Shown here in pieces: positions 22,134 through 29,400 of a stretch of 37,305 nt of DNA. The stretch spans positions 1 through 37,305 of the forward strand of contig JAKPBN010000374.1 of NCBI GenBank assembly GCA_029778945.1, written 5' to 3'. The first letter of the stretch is position 1, and each line of letters starts with the position of its first letter. The notes under the pieces were generated by a model, which made no database searches, was not told the origin of the DNA, and saw only the letters and a list, made by a program, of their open reading frames with translations. Origin of the DNA: Spirochaetota bacterium (GTDB lineage: Bacteria > Spirochaetota > Spirochaetia > Treponematales > Rectinemataceae). The translations under genes and the position numbers were made by a program.

Positions 22134-22281
22134 GTCAGAAAAATGCGTACTGGACAGTAAAAGCGCCAATGCGCAAAAAAAATATTAACATATGTATAGT
22201 TTGTTTTTCCGGCCAAAACGTCATTCTGGCCTATGAACAAATTCTCAGGCGTCGGGACCCTATAGCCGGGGTTTCGCTCCC

Positions 22282-22290
22282 TGCTATACT
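22282..22290 (+). promoter_or_regulatory. Extended -10 promoter directly before the aminotransferase ATG
   Basis: TGCTATACT is an extended -10 box (TGn plus TATACT at 22285-22290). Only six bases, TTCCCC, separate it from the ATG at 22297, so the transcript should start at the start codon. No good -35 and no ribosome-binding site is visible. Confidence 0.65.
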
Positions 22291-22296
22291 TTCCCC

Positions 22297-23493
22297 ATGC
22301 TAGCAAGGTTTTCCGATCGCCTCCCTTGGCCAATCCCGGCCAACCCCCTATCCCGGGCCCTGGAGGCGCGGAAGGTCCGGGGTTTGCCGGTCCTGAATTT
22401 TGTGGAATCCAACCCGACGCGGGTCGGCCTAGGCATGCGAGAGGACGGGTTTTTTGCGGCCCTGGGGGACAGGGCCGTGGAAGGCTATGCCCCGGAGCCC
22501 CGGGGCCTTCCCTCGGCCCGGGAGGCCCTCGCCCAGTGGCTAAGATCCCTCCATGGGCCTAGGGCCCCTGGACCCGCAGAGCTTTTTCTATGCGCCTCGA
22601 CCTCCGAGGCCTATGGCTGGATCTTTAAGCTTTTATGCTCCCCCGGCGAGGCTGTCCTGGTGCCCAAGCCCGGCTACCCCCTCTTTGACTATCTGGCCGG
22701 CCTCGAGGGAGTGGAGGCGAAAAGCTATCGCCTTTGGTACAGCCATCCCAAGGGCTGGTCGGTCGATCTTGAGTCCCTTGAAACGGGCCTCAAGGATGGC
22801 CGGACCAAGGCGATAGTCCTGATCAATCCCAACAACCCCACGGGCTCCTATATAAAGCCCCAGGAGAGGGCCGCCATCGTCGGCCTCGCCTCCCGCTACG
22901 GGGCAGCCCTGATAGTGGACGAGGTCTTCTATGGCTTTCCCCTCGAGGCCGGGGGGAGGTCTTCCTTCCATGGCGAGGAGGGGGTCCTCACCTTTGTCCT
23001 CGATGGCCTGTCCAAGCTTTTGGGCCTGCCCCAGATGAAGCTCGGCTGGATAGCCCTTTCCGGCCCCCGCGCGGAGATCGAAGTGGCCGGGGGCCGTCTG
23101 GAGATCATCGCCGACACCTACCTCTCCGCAGGCACTCCCGCGATGCGGGCCCTGCCTGCCTGGCTCGGCACCGTCCCGGCCTTCCAGGCTGGCCTGGGCG
23201 ACAGGCTTGGGGCCAATCTTTCGGCCCTGCGCTCGATCCTCGAAGGACCCGCTTCCCCCCACAGGGTCCTCCGCTGCGAGGGCGGCTGGACTGCCCTTAT
23301 CGAGTCCCCCCGCCTCCTTGAAGAGGAAGACCTGGCCCTGGGCCTCCTCGAGCAGGAGGGCCTCTATGTCCATCCGGGCTTCCTCTTTGACCTGGAAAAG
23401 GAGGCCTGCTTTGCCTCGAGCCTCATCCTCCCTCCACAGGAATTCCAAAAGGGGGCAGAGGCCTACCTCAGGTTCTTCAGCTCCCTTTCCTGA
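22297..23493 (+). CDS. PLP-dependent aminotransferase, class I/II fold
   Basis: This 398-residue cytoplasmic enzyme is a fold-type I aminotransferase. Recognisable elements are LFLCASTSEAYGWIFKLLC (phosphate-side start), KPGYPLFDYLAGLEG, the cofactor-ring Asn in INPNNPTGSY (Asn180), Asp208 in LIVDEVFYGF, and the Schiff-base Lys240 in LDGLSKLLGLPQMKLGW. It resembles the aspartate/alanine/aromatic aminotransferase group, but the amino donor cannot be told. It is divergent from livK, an amino acid uptake operon, so a role in amino acid metabolism linked to that uptake is plausible but unproven. The start is probably leaderless. Confidence 0.9.
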   Translation: MLARFSDRLPWPIPANPLSRALEARKVRGLPVLNFVESNPTRVGLGMREDGFFAALGDRAVEGYAPEPRGLPSAREALAQWLRSLHGPRAPGPAELFLCASTSEAYGWIFKLLCSPGEAVLVPKPGYPLFDYLAGLEGVEAKSYRLWYSHPKGWSVDLESLETGLKDGRTKAIVLINPNNPTGSYIKPQERAAIVGLASRYGAALIVDEVFYGFPLEAGGRSSFHGEEGVLTFVLDGLSKLLGLPQMKLGWIALSGPRAEIEVAGGRLEIIADTYLSAGTPAMRALPAWLGTVPAFQAGLGDRLGANLSALRSILEGPASPHRVLRCEGGWTALIESPRLLEEEDLALGLLEQEGLYVHPGFLFDLEKEACFASSLILPPQEFQKGAEAYLRFFSSLS

Positions 23494-23539
23494 GGGCCTG
23501 GCTGTCCCGAAGCCCCAAGGACCAGGAGCGGAATCCGCG

Positions 23540-23568
23540 TTGCCTTCCCCTTCCCGGGGGGCTATACT
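23540..23568 (+). promoter_or_regulatory. Promoter of the folD operon
   Basis: TTGCCT (23540-23545) and TATACT (23563-23568) are 17 bases apart. The predicted leader is about 25 nt and contains AAGGGGG seven bases before the folD ATG. Confidence 0.7.
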
Positions 23569-23599
23569 CCTCCCACCGCGATACCAAGGGGGCACGAGC

Positions 23600-24481
23600 A
23601 TGGCAGCACAGATCATCGACGGCAAGAAAGTAGCCGAGGACATAAGGGCCGAGGTGAGGGACAGGACAGCCAGGCTTGCGTCCAAAGGCATTGTCCCGGG
23701 ACTAGGGGTAATCCTTGTCGGAGAGGATCCTGCGAGCGTCTCCTATGTGACGGGCAAGGAAAAGGCCTGCGCCGAGAACGGCCTGGCCAGCTTTGAGCGC
23801 CGCCTCCCCGCCACGGCCACCGACGCCCAGGTCCTGGCCCTCGTCGAGGCCTTTAACAAGGATCCCAAGGTCCATGGCATCCTGGTCCAGCTCCCCCTGC
23901 CCAGGGGCCTCGACGAGAGGAAGATCATAGGCGCCATCTCCCCGGACAAGGACGTGGACGGCCTGACCCCGATCAACATAGGGCGCATGAGCCTGGACGA
24001 GCCCTGCTTCCTGCCCTGCACCCCGGCGGGCTGCATCGAGCTGATCCGCCGCTCCGGGGTGGTGATGGACGGGGCCAGGGCCGTGGTTGTGGGCCGCTCC
24101 AACCTCGTGGGCCGCCCCCTCATCAATATCCTGACCCGCAAGTCCATCAACGCCACCGTGACGGCCTGCCACACGGGCACAAGGAACCTGGCCGCCCATA
24201 CCCGGGAGGCGGAGATACTGATAGCCTGCGCGGGCAAGGTGGGCCTGATCACCGCGGACATGGTAAGGCCCGGGGCCTGCGTGATCGACGTGGGGGTCAA
24301 CCGGGTAGAGGACAGCACGGCCAAGAATGGCTTCCGCCTCAAGGGAGACGTGGACTACGCCGCGGTCAAGGAAGTGGCTTCCTTTATCACCCCCGTGCCC
24401 GGCGGCGTGGGTCCCATGACCATCACCATGCTGCTGGTCAACACCACCCTTTCCGCGGAGCGGGCCGCTGGCCTCGCGTGA
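23600..24481 (+). CDS. folD: Bifunctional methylenetetrahydrofolate dehydrogenase / methenyltetrahydrofolate cyclohydrolase
   Basis: This 293-residue cytoplasmic enzyme interconverts 5,10-methylene-, methenyl- and 10-formyl-tetrahydrofolate using NAD(P). The family motifs are all present: GVILVGEDPASVSYVTGKEKAC (substrate and catalytic Lys in the YVxxK motif), ILVQLPLPRGLDE, DVDGLTPINIG, the dinucleotide loop VVGRSNLVGRPL, and the C-terminal PVPGGVGPMTITML. The start is the ATG at 23600 with a good ribosome-binding site; the same frame extends upstream into the aminotransferase gene but is not coding there. Its stop overlaps the folE2 start. Confidence 0.97.
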   Translation: MAAQIIDGKKVAEDIRAEVRDRTARLASKGIVPGLGVILVGEDPASVSYVTGKEKACAENGLASFERRLPATATDAQVLALVEAFNKDPKVHGILVQLPLPRGLDERKIIGAISPDKDVDGLTPINIGRMSLDEPCFLPCTPAGCIELIRRSGVVMDGARAVVVGRSNLVGRPLINILTRKSINATVTACHTGTRNLAAHTREAEILIACAGKVGLITADMVRPGACVIDVGVNRVEDSTAKNGFRLKGDVDYAAVKEVASFITPVPGGVGPMTITMLLVNTTLSAERAAGLA

Positions 24482-25260
24482 ACAAGCCCATGCTCGACAT
24501 CCAGAACATGAGGGATGACCGCAATGTTCCCATCCGGAAGGTCGGGGTCAAGGGCCTGCGCTATCCCATTGTCCTCCTGGACAAGGCTAATACGGTCCAG
24601 CACACGACGGCCCTGGTCAACCTCTACGCCGACCTCCCCCACGACTTCAAGGGCACCCATATGTCCCGGTTTATCGAGGTTTTCGATGCCCACCGCAGGG
24701 ACCTGTCCATGCCCCGCTTCCTGCGGATGCTCGAGGAGATCCGCTCGAGCCTCGACGCGGAAAATGCCTATGCGGATATCCACTTCCCTTACTTTATCGA
24801 AAAGCGCGCCCCCGTATCCGGCCAAGCCGCGATGATGTCCTATGACTGCGGCTATTCGGGCATGGTGGGACCCGAGGGGAAAAAGGATTTCGAGGTCCTG
24901 GTGTCGGTGCCTATCCAGACCGTCTGCCCCTGCTCCAAGGCCATCTCAGACCGGGGGGCCCACAACCAGCGCGGGGTGGTTACACTCAAGGTTGCCCTAG
25001 GCCCGTTTTTCTGGATCGAGGACCTTGTGGCCCTGGTCGAGGCCTCGGCCTCGAGCGGGGTCTATACCCTCCTCAAGCGGGAGGACGAGAAATTTGTCAC
25101 CGAGGCCGCCTTTGACAATCCCCGCTTTGTGGAGGACCTTGTTCGGGAGGTCTATGTCGGTGTGGCGGCCCTGGGCAAGTTCCCCTCCTTTTCCGTGGAG
25201 GCCGAGAACTTCGAGTCCATCCACAACCATTCCGCCTACGCCTTTGTGGAATATCCCTAG
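24478..25260 (+). CDS. folE2: GTP cyclohydrolase I type B (FolE2)
   Basis: This 260-residue enzyme makes 7,8-dihydroneopterin triphosphate from GTP, the first step toward folate (and queuosine precursors). The FolE2 fingerprint is clear: DIQNMRDDRNVPIRKVGVKG, DFKGTHMSRF, and TVCPCSKAISDRGAHNQRG. Cys150, His162 and Glu219 fall at the expected places for the metal and catalytic residues (each three positions later than the numbering I recall for the Neisseria enzyme). It is distinct from QueF, which is shorter. The start is a GTG at 24478 that overlaps the folD stop as GTGA, suggesting coupling; an internal ATG at 24490 is possible. Confidence 0.93.
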   Translation: MNKPMLDIQNMRDDRNVPIRKVGVKGLRYPIVLLDKANTVQHTTALVNLYADLPHDFKGTHMSRFIEVFDAHRRDLSMPRFLRMLEEIRSSLDAENAYADIHFPYFIEKRAPVSGQAAMMSYDCGYSGMVGPEGKKDFEVLVSVPIQTVCPCSKAISDRGAHNQRGVVTLKVALGPFFWIEDLVALVEASASSGVYTLLKREDEKFVTEAAFDNPRFVEDLVREVYVGVAALGKFPSFSVEAENFESIHNHSAYAFVEYP

Positions 25261-25265
25261 TGGCC

Positions 25266-26261
25266 ATGGCCTTGCCCAAGCTATGGCGCCCCGGCGCCTT
25301 CCAGGGCTCGAGGACCAGGGATTCCTATTTCGAGGGCTGGTACTGCAAGGCCGTGACGGCCGACCTCTCCCAGGCCTGGTCCTTTATCCTGGGCATGTCG
25401 ACGGGCCGGAGCGGGGAGGGCTCTTCCTCCTTTATCCAGGTGATCGAGGGCAGGACCGCGAGGACCTGGTGGTTTGAGCATCCCCTCGCGGATTTCGAGG
25501 CCGACTCGAGGGCCTTTCGGGTCAGGGTCGGAAGGAGCGAGCTCTCCTCGGAGGGCCTCGTCCTCGACGAGGGCCAGGGGGAGGACCGTTTCGCGGGCAG
25601 GCTCTCCTTTGGCCCCTTGAGCAATTTCCCGCCCAAGCTCCTTTCCCCGGGCATCATGGGCCCCTATTCCTTTGTCCCCTTTATGGAATGCCGCCACGGC
25701 CTCATCTCCCTCGACCATGGGCTCCAGGGCTCCTTCGCCCAGGGCGGGAAGACTGTGGAGCTCGATGGAGGCCGGGGCTATATGGAAAAGGACTGGGGGT
25801 CCTCCATGCCCTCCTCCTGGATCTGGATGCAGTCCAACAACTTTCCTAGAGCCGGGGACTCCTTCATGCTTTCCCTGGCCACCGTGCCCTGGCTCGGCTC
25901 GTCCTTCCCGGGCTTTCTCTTTGCGGCTCGCCTTGGCGGAAGGCTCTTGCGGGAGGCTAGCTATACAGGTGCCTTCCTGGAGGGCCTGGAAGTCTCTGAC
26001 GAGTCCTTGGCCCTTCGCGTCCGGGGCCGGAGGGATAGCTTTGAGCTCAGGGCTCGGCGTTCCCGGGGCGGCATCCTGAGGGCCCCGGTCCACGGAACCC
26101 TGAGCCGGAGAATCGCCGAAAGCGTGGATGCCTCGATCGGCCTCACCTGGACTCACCGGGGCCGCCAGGTCTTCGAGGGCCTGGCGCCCAAGGCCGGGCT
26201 TGAGCTCGTGGGGGACCCCCAGGCCCTTCTCGCCTTCCCGGCCGACCCTGGCCCGTCCTAG
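25266..26261 (+). CDS. Tocopherol cyclase-like family protein, function unknown in bacteria
   Basis: This 331-residue protein starts MALPKLWRPGAFQG and carries YFEGWYCK near residue 22 and GYMEKDWGSSMPSSWIWMQS in the middle, the two marks of the tocopherol-cyclase-like (lipocalin-type) family. Plants use a member to close the chromanol ring of vitamin E; bacterial members have no established reaction, and nothing here indicates tocopherol synthesis. An upstream GTG (25260, overlapping the folE2 stop) would add two residues; the ATG fits the family N-terminus better. It has no signal peptide. Directly downstream of folE2 on the same strand, it may share the folate/pterin transcript. Family call fair to good. 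Confidence 0.75.
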   Translation: MALPKLWRPGAFQGSRTRDSYFEGWYCKAVTADLSQAWSFILGMSTGRSGEGSSSFIQVIEGRTARTWWFEHPLADFEADSRAFRVRVGRSELSSEGLVLDEGQGEDRFAGRLSFGPLSNFPPKLLSPGIMGPYSFVPFMECRHGLISLDHGLQGSFAQGGKTVELDGGRGYMEKDWGSSMPSSWIWMQSNNFPRAGDSFMLSLATVPWLGSSFPGFLFAARLGGRLLREASYTGAFLEGLEVSDESLALRVRGRRDSFELRARRSRGGILRAPVHGTLSRRIAESVDASIGLTWTHRGRQVFEGLAPKAGLELVGDPQALLAFPADPGPS

Positions 26262-26329
26262 GCGGAATGCCCTTTACCCGGGCAAGGCTTTTTGGGTATC
26301 TTATGCTCGATTTCATGCAAGGAGCGGCC

Positions 26330-26740
26330 ATGAGCGATCTAGAACCCCTGGGGAGCAAGGAAATAAGCGACACCGGCGTCAAGGGAATTGGCTCCACCAT
26401 AGCCGGAGTCGGCCTGCTTGTGGTCACCGGAGTGGCCGGCTGGTTCGGGGGCCTCGTGGGCCTCGTCGTCGGGGGTCTTGCCTTTGTGGTAGGAGCCTCG
26501 AGCCTCAAGTCCTCGTCCCCGGCGGACCGCCGGGGGGGCAGCATAGCCATGGCGGCCGGGGCTGTCCTCGCCCTCCCGGGCCTGGCAAAAATCCTCGGCT
26601 TTATCCCGGTGGTCGGCTCGGTTCTCCGGGTGGCCGCGGGCTTTTCCAGCTTTATTGTCGGCGCCGGCGCCATTGGCCTGATCGGCTTTGGGGTCTACAA
26701 CCTGATACGCTTCCGCAAGGGCCTCAAGTCCCGGACCTGA
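26330..26740 (+). CDS. Small Gly/Ala-rich integral membrane protein, unknown function
   Basis: This 136-residue protein begins MSDLEPLGSKEISDTGVKGI with AAGGAG five bases before the ATG. It has three to four hydrophobic segments: two close together at about 18-58 (GLLVVTGVAGWFGGLVGLVVGG-like), then 70-90 and 95-125, and ends with a basic tail RFRKGLKSRT that would face the cytoplasm. I do not recognise the family. An in-frame extension upstream to 26267 exists but lacks a ribosome-binding site. A TATGCT at 26302-26307 could be a -10 box without a clear -35. Confidence 0.7.
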   Translation: MSDLEPLGSKEISDTGVKGIGSTIAGVGLLVVTGVAGWFGGLVGLVVGGLAFVVGASSLKSSSPADRRGGSIAMAAGAVLALPGLAKILGFIPVVGSVLRVAAGFSSFIVGAGAIGLIGFGVYNLIRFRKGLKSRT

Positions 26741-26785
26741 TACGCTTGCAGCCATAATCTCTGTGGAAAATCAGAATAGGATTTA

Positions 26786-26809
26786 GCCACGGAGCCACGG
26801 AGCCACGGA
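26786..26809. repeat. Tandem octamer repeat GCCACGGA x3
   Basis: Three exact copies of GCCACGGA stand in tandem, followed by GAC. The unit is nearly the same as the CACAGAGG units at 12704-12727 and the CACGGAGA/CACGGAAG units of the hairpin at 3663-3699. It lies in a 213-bp gap between two genes on the same strand; no inverted partner was found here. The rest of the gap contains only the miaB promoter. Confidence 0.85.
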
Positions 26810-26911
26810 GACTTTTGGGCAACTGACAAGGATTGTGGCTGCCCTAGTCCTCGGTATTCGTGGGGCAGTGATTCCTTATGGTTGCGTCCTTTTCCCTTCC
26901 TCAAGCTGAGC

Positions 26912-26941
26912 TTGTCCTCCATCCTCTTGCCGGGCTAGACT
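26912..26941 (+). promoter_or_regulatory. Promoter of miaB
   Basis: TTGTCC (26912-26917) and TAGACT (26936-26941) are 18 bases apart. The ATG follows 12 bases after the -10 box, so the leader is about six bases and has no ribosome-binding site. Confidence 0.6.
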
Positions 26942-26953
26942 GCGGCAATCACC

Positions 26954-28333
26954 ATGCGATACCTCATAGAGACCTACGGTTGCCAGATGAACAAGGCCGA
27001 GTCCTCGGCCCTGGAGACAATCCTCCGGGAGCGGTCGTGGGCCCCCTGCCTGCCTGAAGAGGCTCCGGACCTCGTCCTCATCAACACCTGCTCGGTAAGG
27101 GCCACAGCGGAAAACCGGGCCTGGGGCCGGATCGACCATTTTGCCGCCAAAAAGCGCGAGCTGCGAGGGTCGGGCCAAAAGGATTTTGCCCTCGTCATAA
27201 CGGGCTGCATGGCCGAGCGCATGAAGGACGAGATCCGGTCCCGCCAACCCGAGGTCGACCAGGTCCTGGGCACCTTCCAGAAGCAGGCCTTTGGCCTCGT
27301 CCTGGACTCCGTGGCCGCCGGCAGGCCCCTGGGGGACATTGAGGAAAGCCCCGCCTTTGTCTTTTCCTCCTCCTACCATGAGCCTGGCTCCTTCCGCTCC
27401 TTCCTGCCCATAATGCATGGCTGCGACAATTTCTGCGCCTACTGCATAGTCCCCTATCTGCGGGGCCGGGAAGTCTCCCGCAGGCCCTCGGCCATCCTGG
27501 CCGAGCTTGTGGCCCTTGAGGATTCGGGAGTCCGGGAAGTGACCCTCCTGGGGCAAAACGTCAATTCCTATTCCTGGAAAGCCACGGACCCTGACGGCCC
27601 CGAGGCCGATATCGACGCCACGGACCTCGACTTTCCGGGCCTCCTCCGCCTCGTGGCCGCCCATCTTAAGGGTCGGGGCAAGGGCGGGATACGCTGGGTC
27701 CGCTTCCTCTCCAGCCACCCCAAGGACCTCTCGGACGAGGTGATCTCGGTCCTGGCGGAAGAGGACCTCTATTGCCGCCATATACATCTCTGTGTCCAGT
27801 CGGGCTCTGACCCGGTGCTCAAGGCGATGAACCGCCGCTATACCCGGGCCTGGTACCTTGAGCTCGTGGGCCGCCTCAAGGCCAGGGTGCCCGGCCTCTC
27901 CCTCTCCACGGATATCCTTGTGGGCTTTCCCGGAGAGACCGAGGAGGACGTGGACGCCACCATAGACCTGATCCGAGAAGTGGGCTTCAGCTATTCCTAC
28001 ATGTATTACTTCAACCCCCGGGAGGGCACCCCGGCGGCCACGATGGACGGCCGGATAGGGGACAAGGCCAAGAAGGCCCGCCTGGCCAGGGTTATAAAGG
28101 CCCAGGCCGCGACTACCCGGGCCTCCATGGAAAGGCGGGTGGGAGCAGTGGATGAGGTCTTTGTGGAGTCCTTGTCCAAGCGCAGGAAGACCGAGGTCCT
28201 GGGCCGCACCCAGAGGGACGAGATGGTCGTCTTCCCGGCTCCGGCCTCGAAGGTGGGGAGCTTTGCCCGGGTGAGGCTCCTCTCGCTCTCGGGAAACACC
28301 TTTATGGGGGAGGAGCTTGATGGGTCTGCCTAG
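26954..28333 (+). CDS. miaB: tRNA-2-methylthio-N6-dimethylallyladenosine synthase MiaB
   Basis: This 459-residue radical-SAM methylthiotransferase adds a methylthio group to i6A37 of tRNAs that read U-starting codons. The N-terminal UPF0004 domain has its three cluster ligands Cys10 (YGCQMN), Cys46 (NTCSVRA) and Cys85 (TGCMAER). The radical-SAM motif is GCDNFCAYCIVPY with Cys157, Cys161 and Cys164. QNVNSY, LHLCVQSGSD-like (IHLCVQSGSD), STDILVGFPGETEED and a C-terminal TRAM domain (about 385-455) complete the family. The start is the ATG at 26954, with almost no leader. Its 3' end overlaps the next gene by 14 bp. Confidence 0.95.
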   Translation: MRYLIETYGCQMNKAESSALETILRERSWAPCLPEEAPDLVLINTCSVRATAENRAWGRIDHFAAKKRELRGSGQKDFALVITGCMAERMKDEIRSRQPEVDQVLGTFQKQAFGLVLDSVAAGRPLGDIEESPAFVFSSSYHEPGSFRSFLPIMHGCDNFCAYCIVPYLRGREVSRRPSAILAELVALEDSGVREVTLLGQNVNSYSWKATDPDGPEADIDATDLDFPGLLRLVAAHLKGRGKGGIRWVRFLSSHPKDLSDEVISVLAEEDLYCRHIHLCVQSGSDPVLKAMNRRYTRAWYLELVGRLKARVPGLSLSTDILVGFPGETEEDVDATIDLIREVGFSYSYMYYFNPREGTPAATMDGRIGDKAKKARLARVIKAQAATTRASMERRVGAVDEVFVESLSKRRKTEVLGRTQRDEMVVFPAPASKVGSFARVRLLSLSGNTFMGEELDGSA

Positions 28334-29396
28334 GCTTTCCTGCCTGGCCCTTGTCCTTGTCCTCGGCCCCCTGGGGGCGGCTCCTGCCAGCCCGGGCCCG
28401 GGAGCCAGCCTGGCCGAGGCCCTGGCTTCGGCCAAGGCCTTGCTGGCCTCCCCAGAGGCGGCGGCGAAGATCGGCGCCCTGGCCGACCGTCTCGAGCCCC
28501 AGGATAGTCTTGCCCTGATCTCCGCGGTGGCGCCCTCGGTCTCCGACCCCGGCCAGGCCAAGGCCCTCCTCCAGAGGGGAGGCCGCCTTGCCCTCCTCCT
28601 GGGCTCCTATGCCTCGGCGGCCGAACTCCTCGAGGCCGCGGCCTTTCGCCTGCCCGCATCCCGGGACGATGCCCTCCTCCTGGCCTCGGCCCGGTGCCGG
28701 CTGGCCGCAGGGGAATCGGAAAAGGCCCTGGATCGGGCTTCCATCGTGTCCAGGTCGGGGCTAAACCCCGGCCTTGTCCTGGGGGCCCGCCTAGTCATCG
28801 CCTGGGCCTCCCTGCTCAAGGGGGAAGCCCCCGAGGCGCGCAAGCTTGCCCAGGCCATCCTGGAGGGGCCCAGCAAGGCCTCCGGGGCGTCCCCGGAGAG
28901 GAGGGAAGCCCTGTTTGTGCTCTGGGCCGCCTCGGCCCCGGCCGAGAGGACCGGCCTCGCCGCCAGCCTGGGCCGGGAGTATCCCGGTAGTCCGGAGGCT
29001 GCCCTTGTCCAGGTCCCCGGCTCGGCCACCCTCATGCCCCTGCCCCATTGGTACCTGAGTGGAGTCCTGGCCTCCCAGGAGGCTCCGCTTCCCAAGGCGC
29101 AGCCTTCACCTGCCCCAGCGCCTGCCCTGCCTGCCGCGCCTGGGGCGCCAGCCTCCGACCCGGGACCCGCCGCGGGGGAGGACTCGAGCATGGGGAGGTA
29201 CCAGGTGGGGATCTTTTCCGATGCCCAGAATGCGGCTTTCCTCGTGGCCGAGCTTGCCAAAAAAAGCCTTGTGGGCAAGGTGGAAAAGCGGGTTGTGGGC
29301 GGCCGGGAGCTTTTTGCGGTGATCGTCGAGGGCGAGTCCAGCGCCACGGTCCTGCGCCTCAAGGACGCAGGCTACGAGGCCTGGCCCCTGTTCTAG
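28320..29396 (+). CDS. Exported helical-repeat protein with C-terminal SPOR domain
   Basis: This 358-residue protein begins with a signal peptide (MGLPRLSCLALVLVLGPLGA), followed by an Ala/Leu-rich helical region (about 28-235) that resembles TPR-like repeats (SYASAAELLEAAAFRL, DDALLLASARCRLAAGE). A Pro/Ala linker (about 250-285) leads to a SPOR domain at 291-358 (YQVGIFSDAQNAAFLVAELAKK to the end), which usually binds denuded peptidoglycan at division sites. It therefore probably acts in the periplasm at the cell wall. The ATG at 28320 has AGGAG upstream and lies inside the end of miaB. A TTG one codon earlier is possible. Domain call good; exact role unknown. Confidence 0.78.
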   Translation: MGLPRLSCLALVLVLGPLGAAPASPGPGASLAEALASAKALLASPEAAAKIGALADRLEPQDSLALISAVAPSVSDPGQAKALLQRGGRLALLLGSYASAAELLEAAAFRLPASRDDALLLASARCRLAAGESEKALDRASIVSRSGLNPGLVLGARLVIAWASLLKGEAPEARKLAQAILEGPSKASGASPERREALFVLWAASAPAERTGLAASLGREYPGSPEAALVQVPGSATLMPLPHWYLSGVLASQEAPLPKAQPSPAPAPALPAAPGAPASDPGPAAGEDSSMGRYQVGIFSDAQNAAFLVAELAKKSLVGKVEKRVVGGRELFAVIVEGESSATVLRLKDAGYEAWPLF

Positions 29397-29400
29397 CTGC

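Noticed and set aside
22063-22296. The A/T-rich intergenic block at about 22170-22215 as a replication or integration feature.
   Set aside because: No DnaA-box cluster, repeat or integrase is seen. It is better explained as upstream promoter DNA for the divergent livK and aminotransferase genes.
26876-28561. A 561-codon minus-strand frame over miaB.
   Set aside because: miaB on the other strand carries all six cluster cysteines and the complete family pattern.
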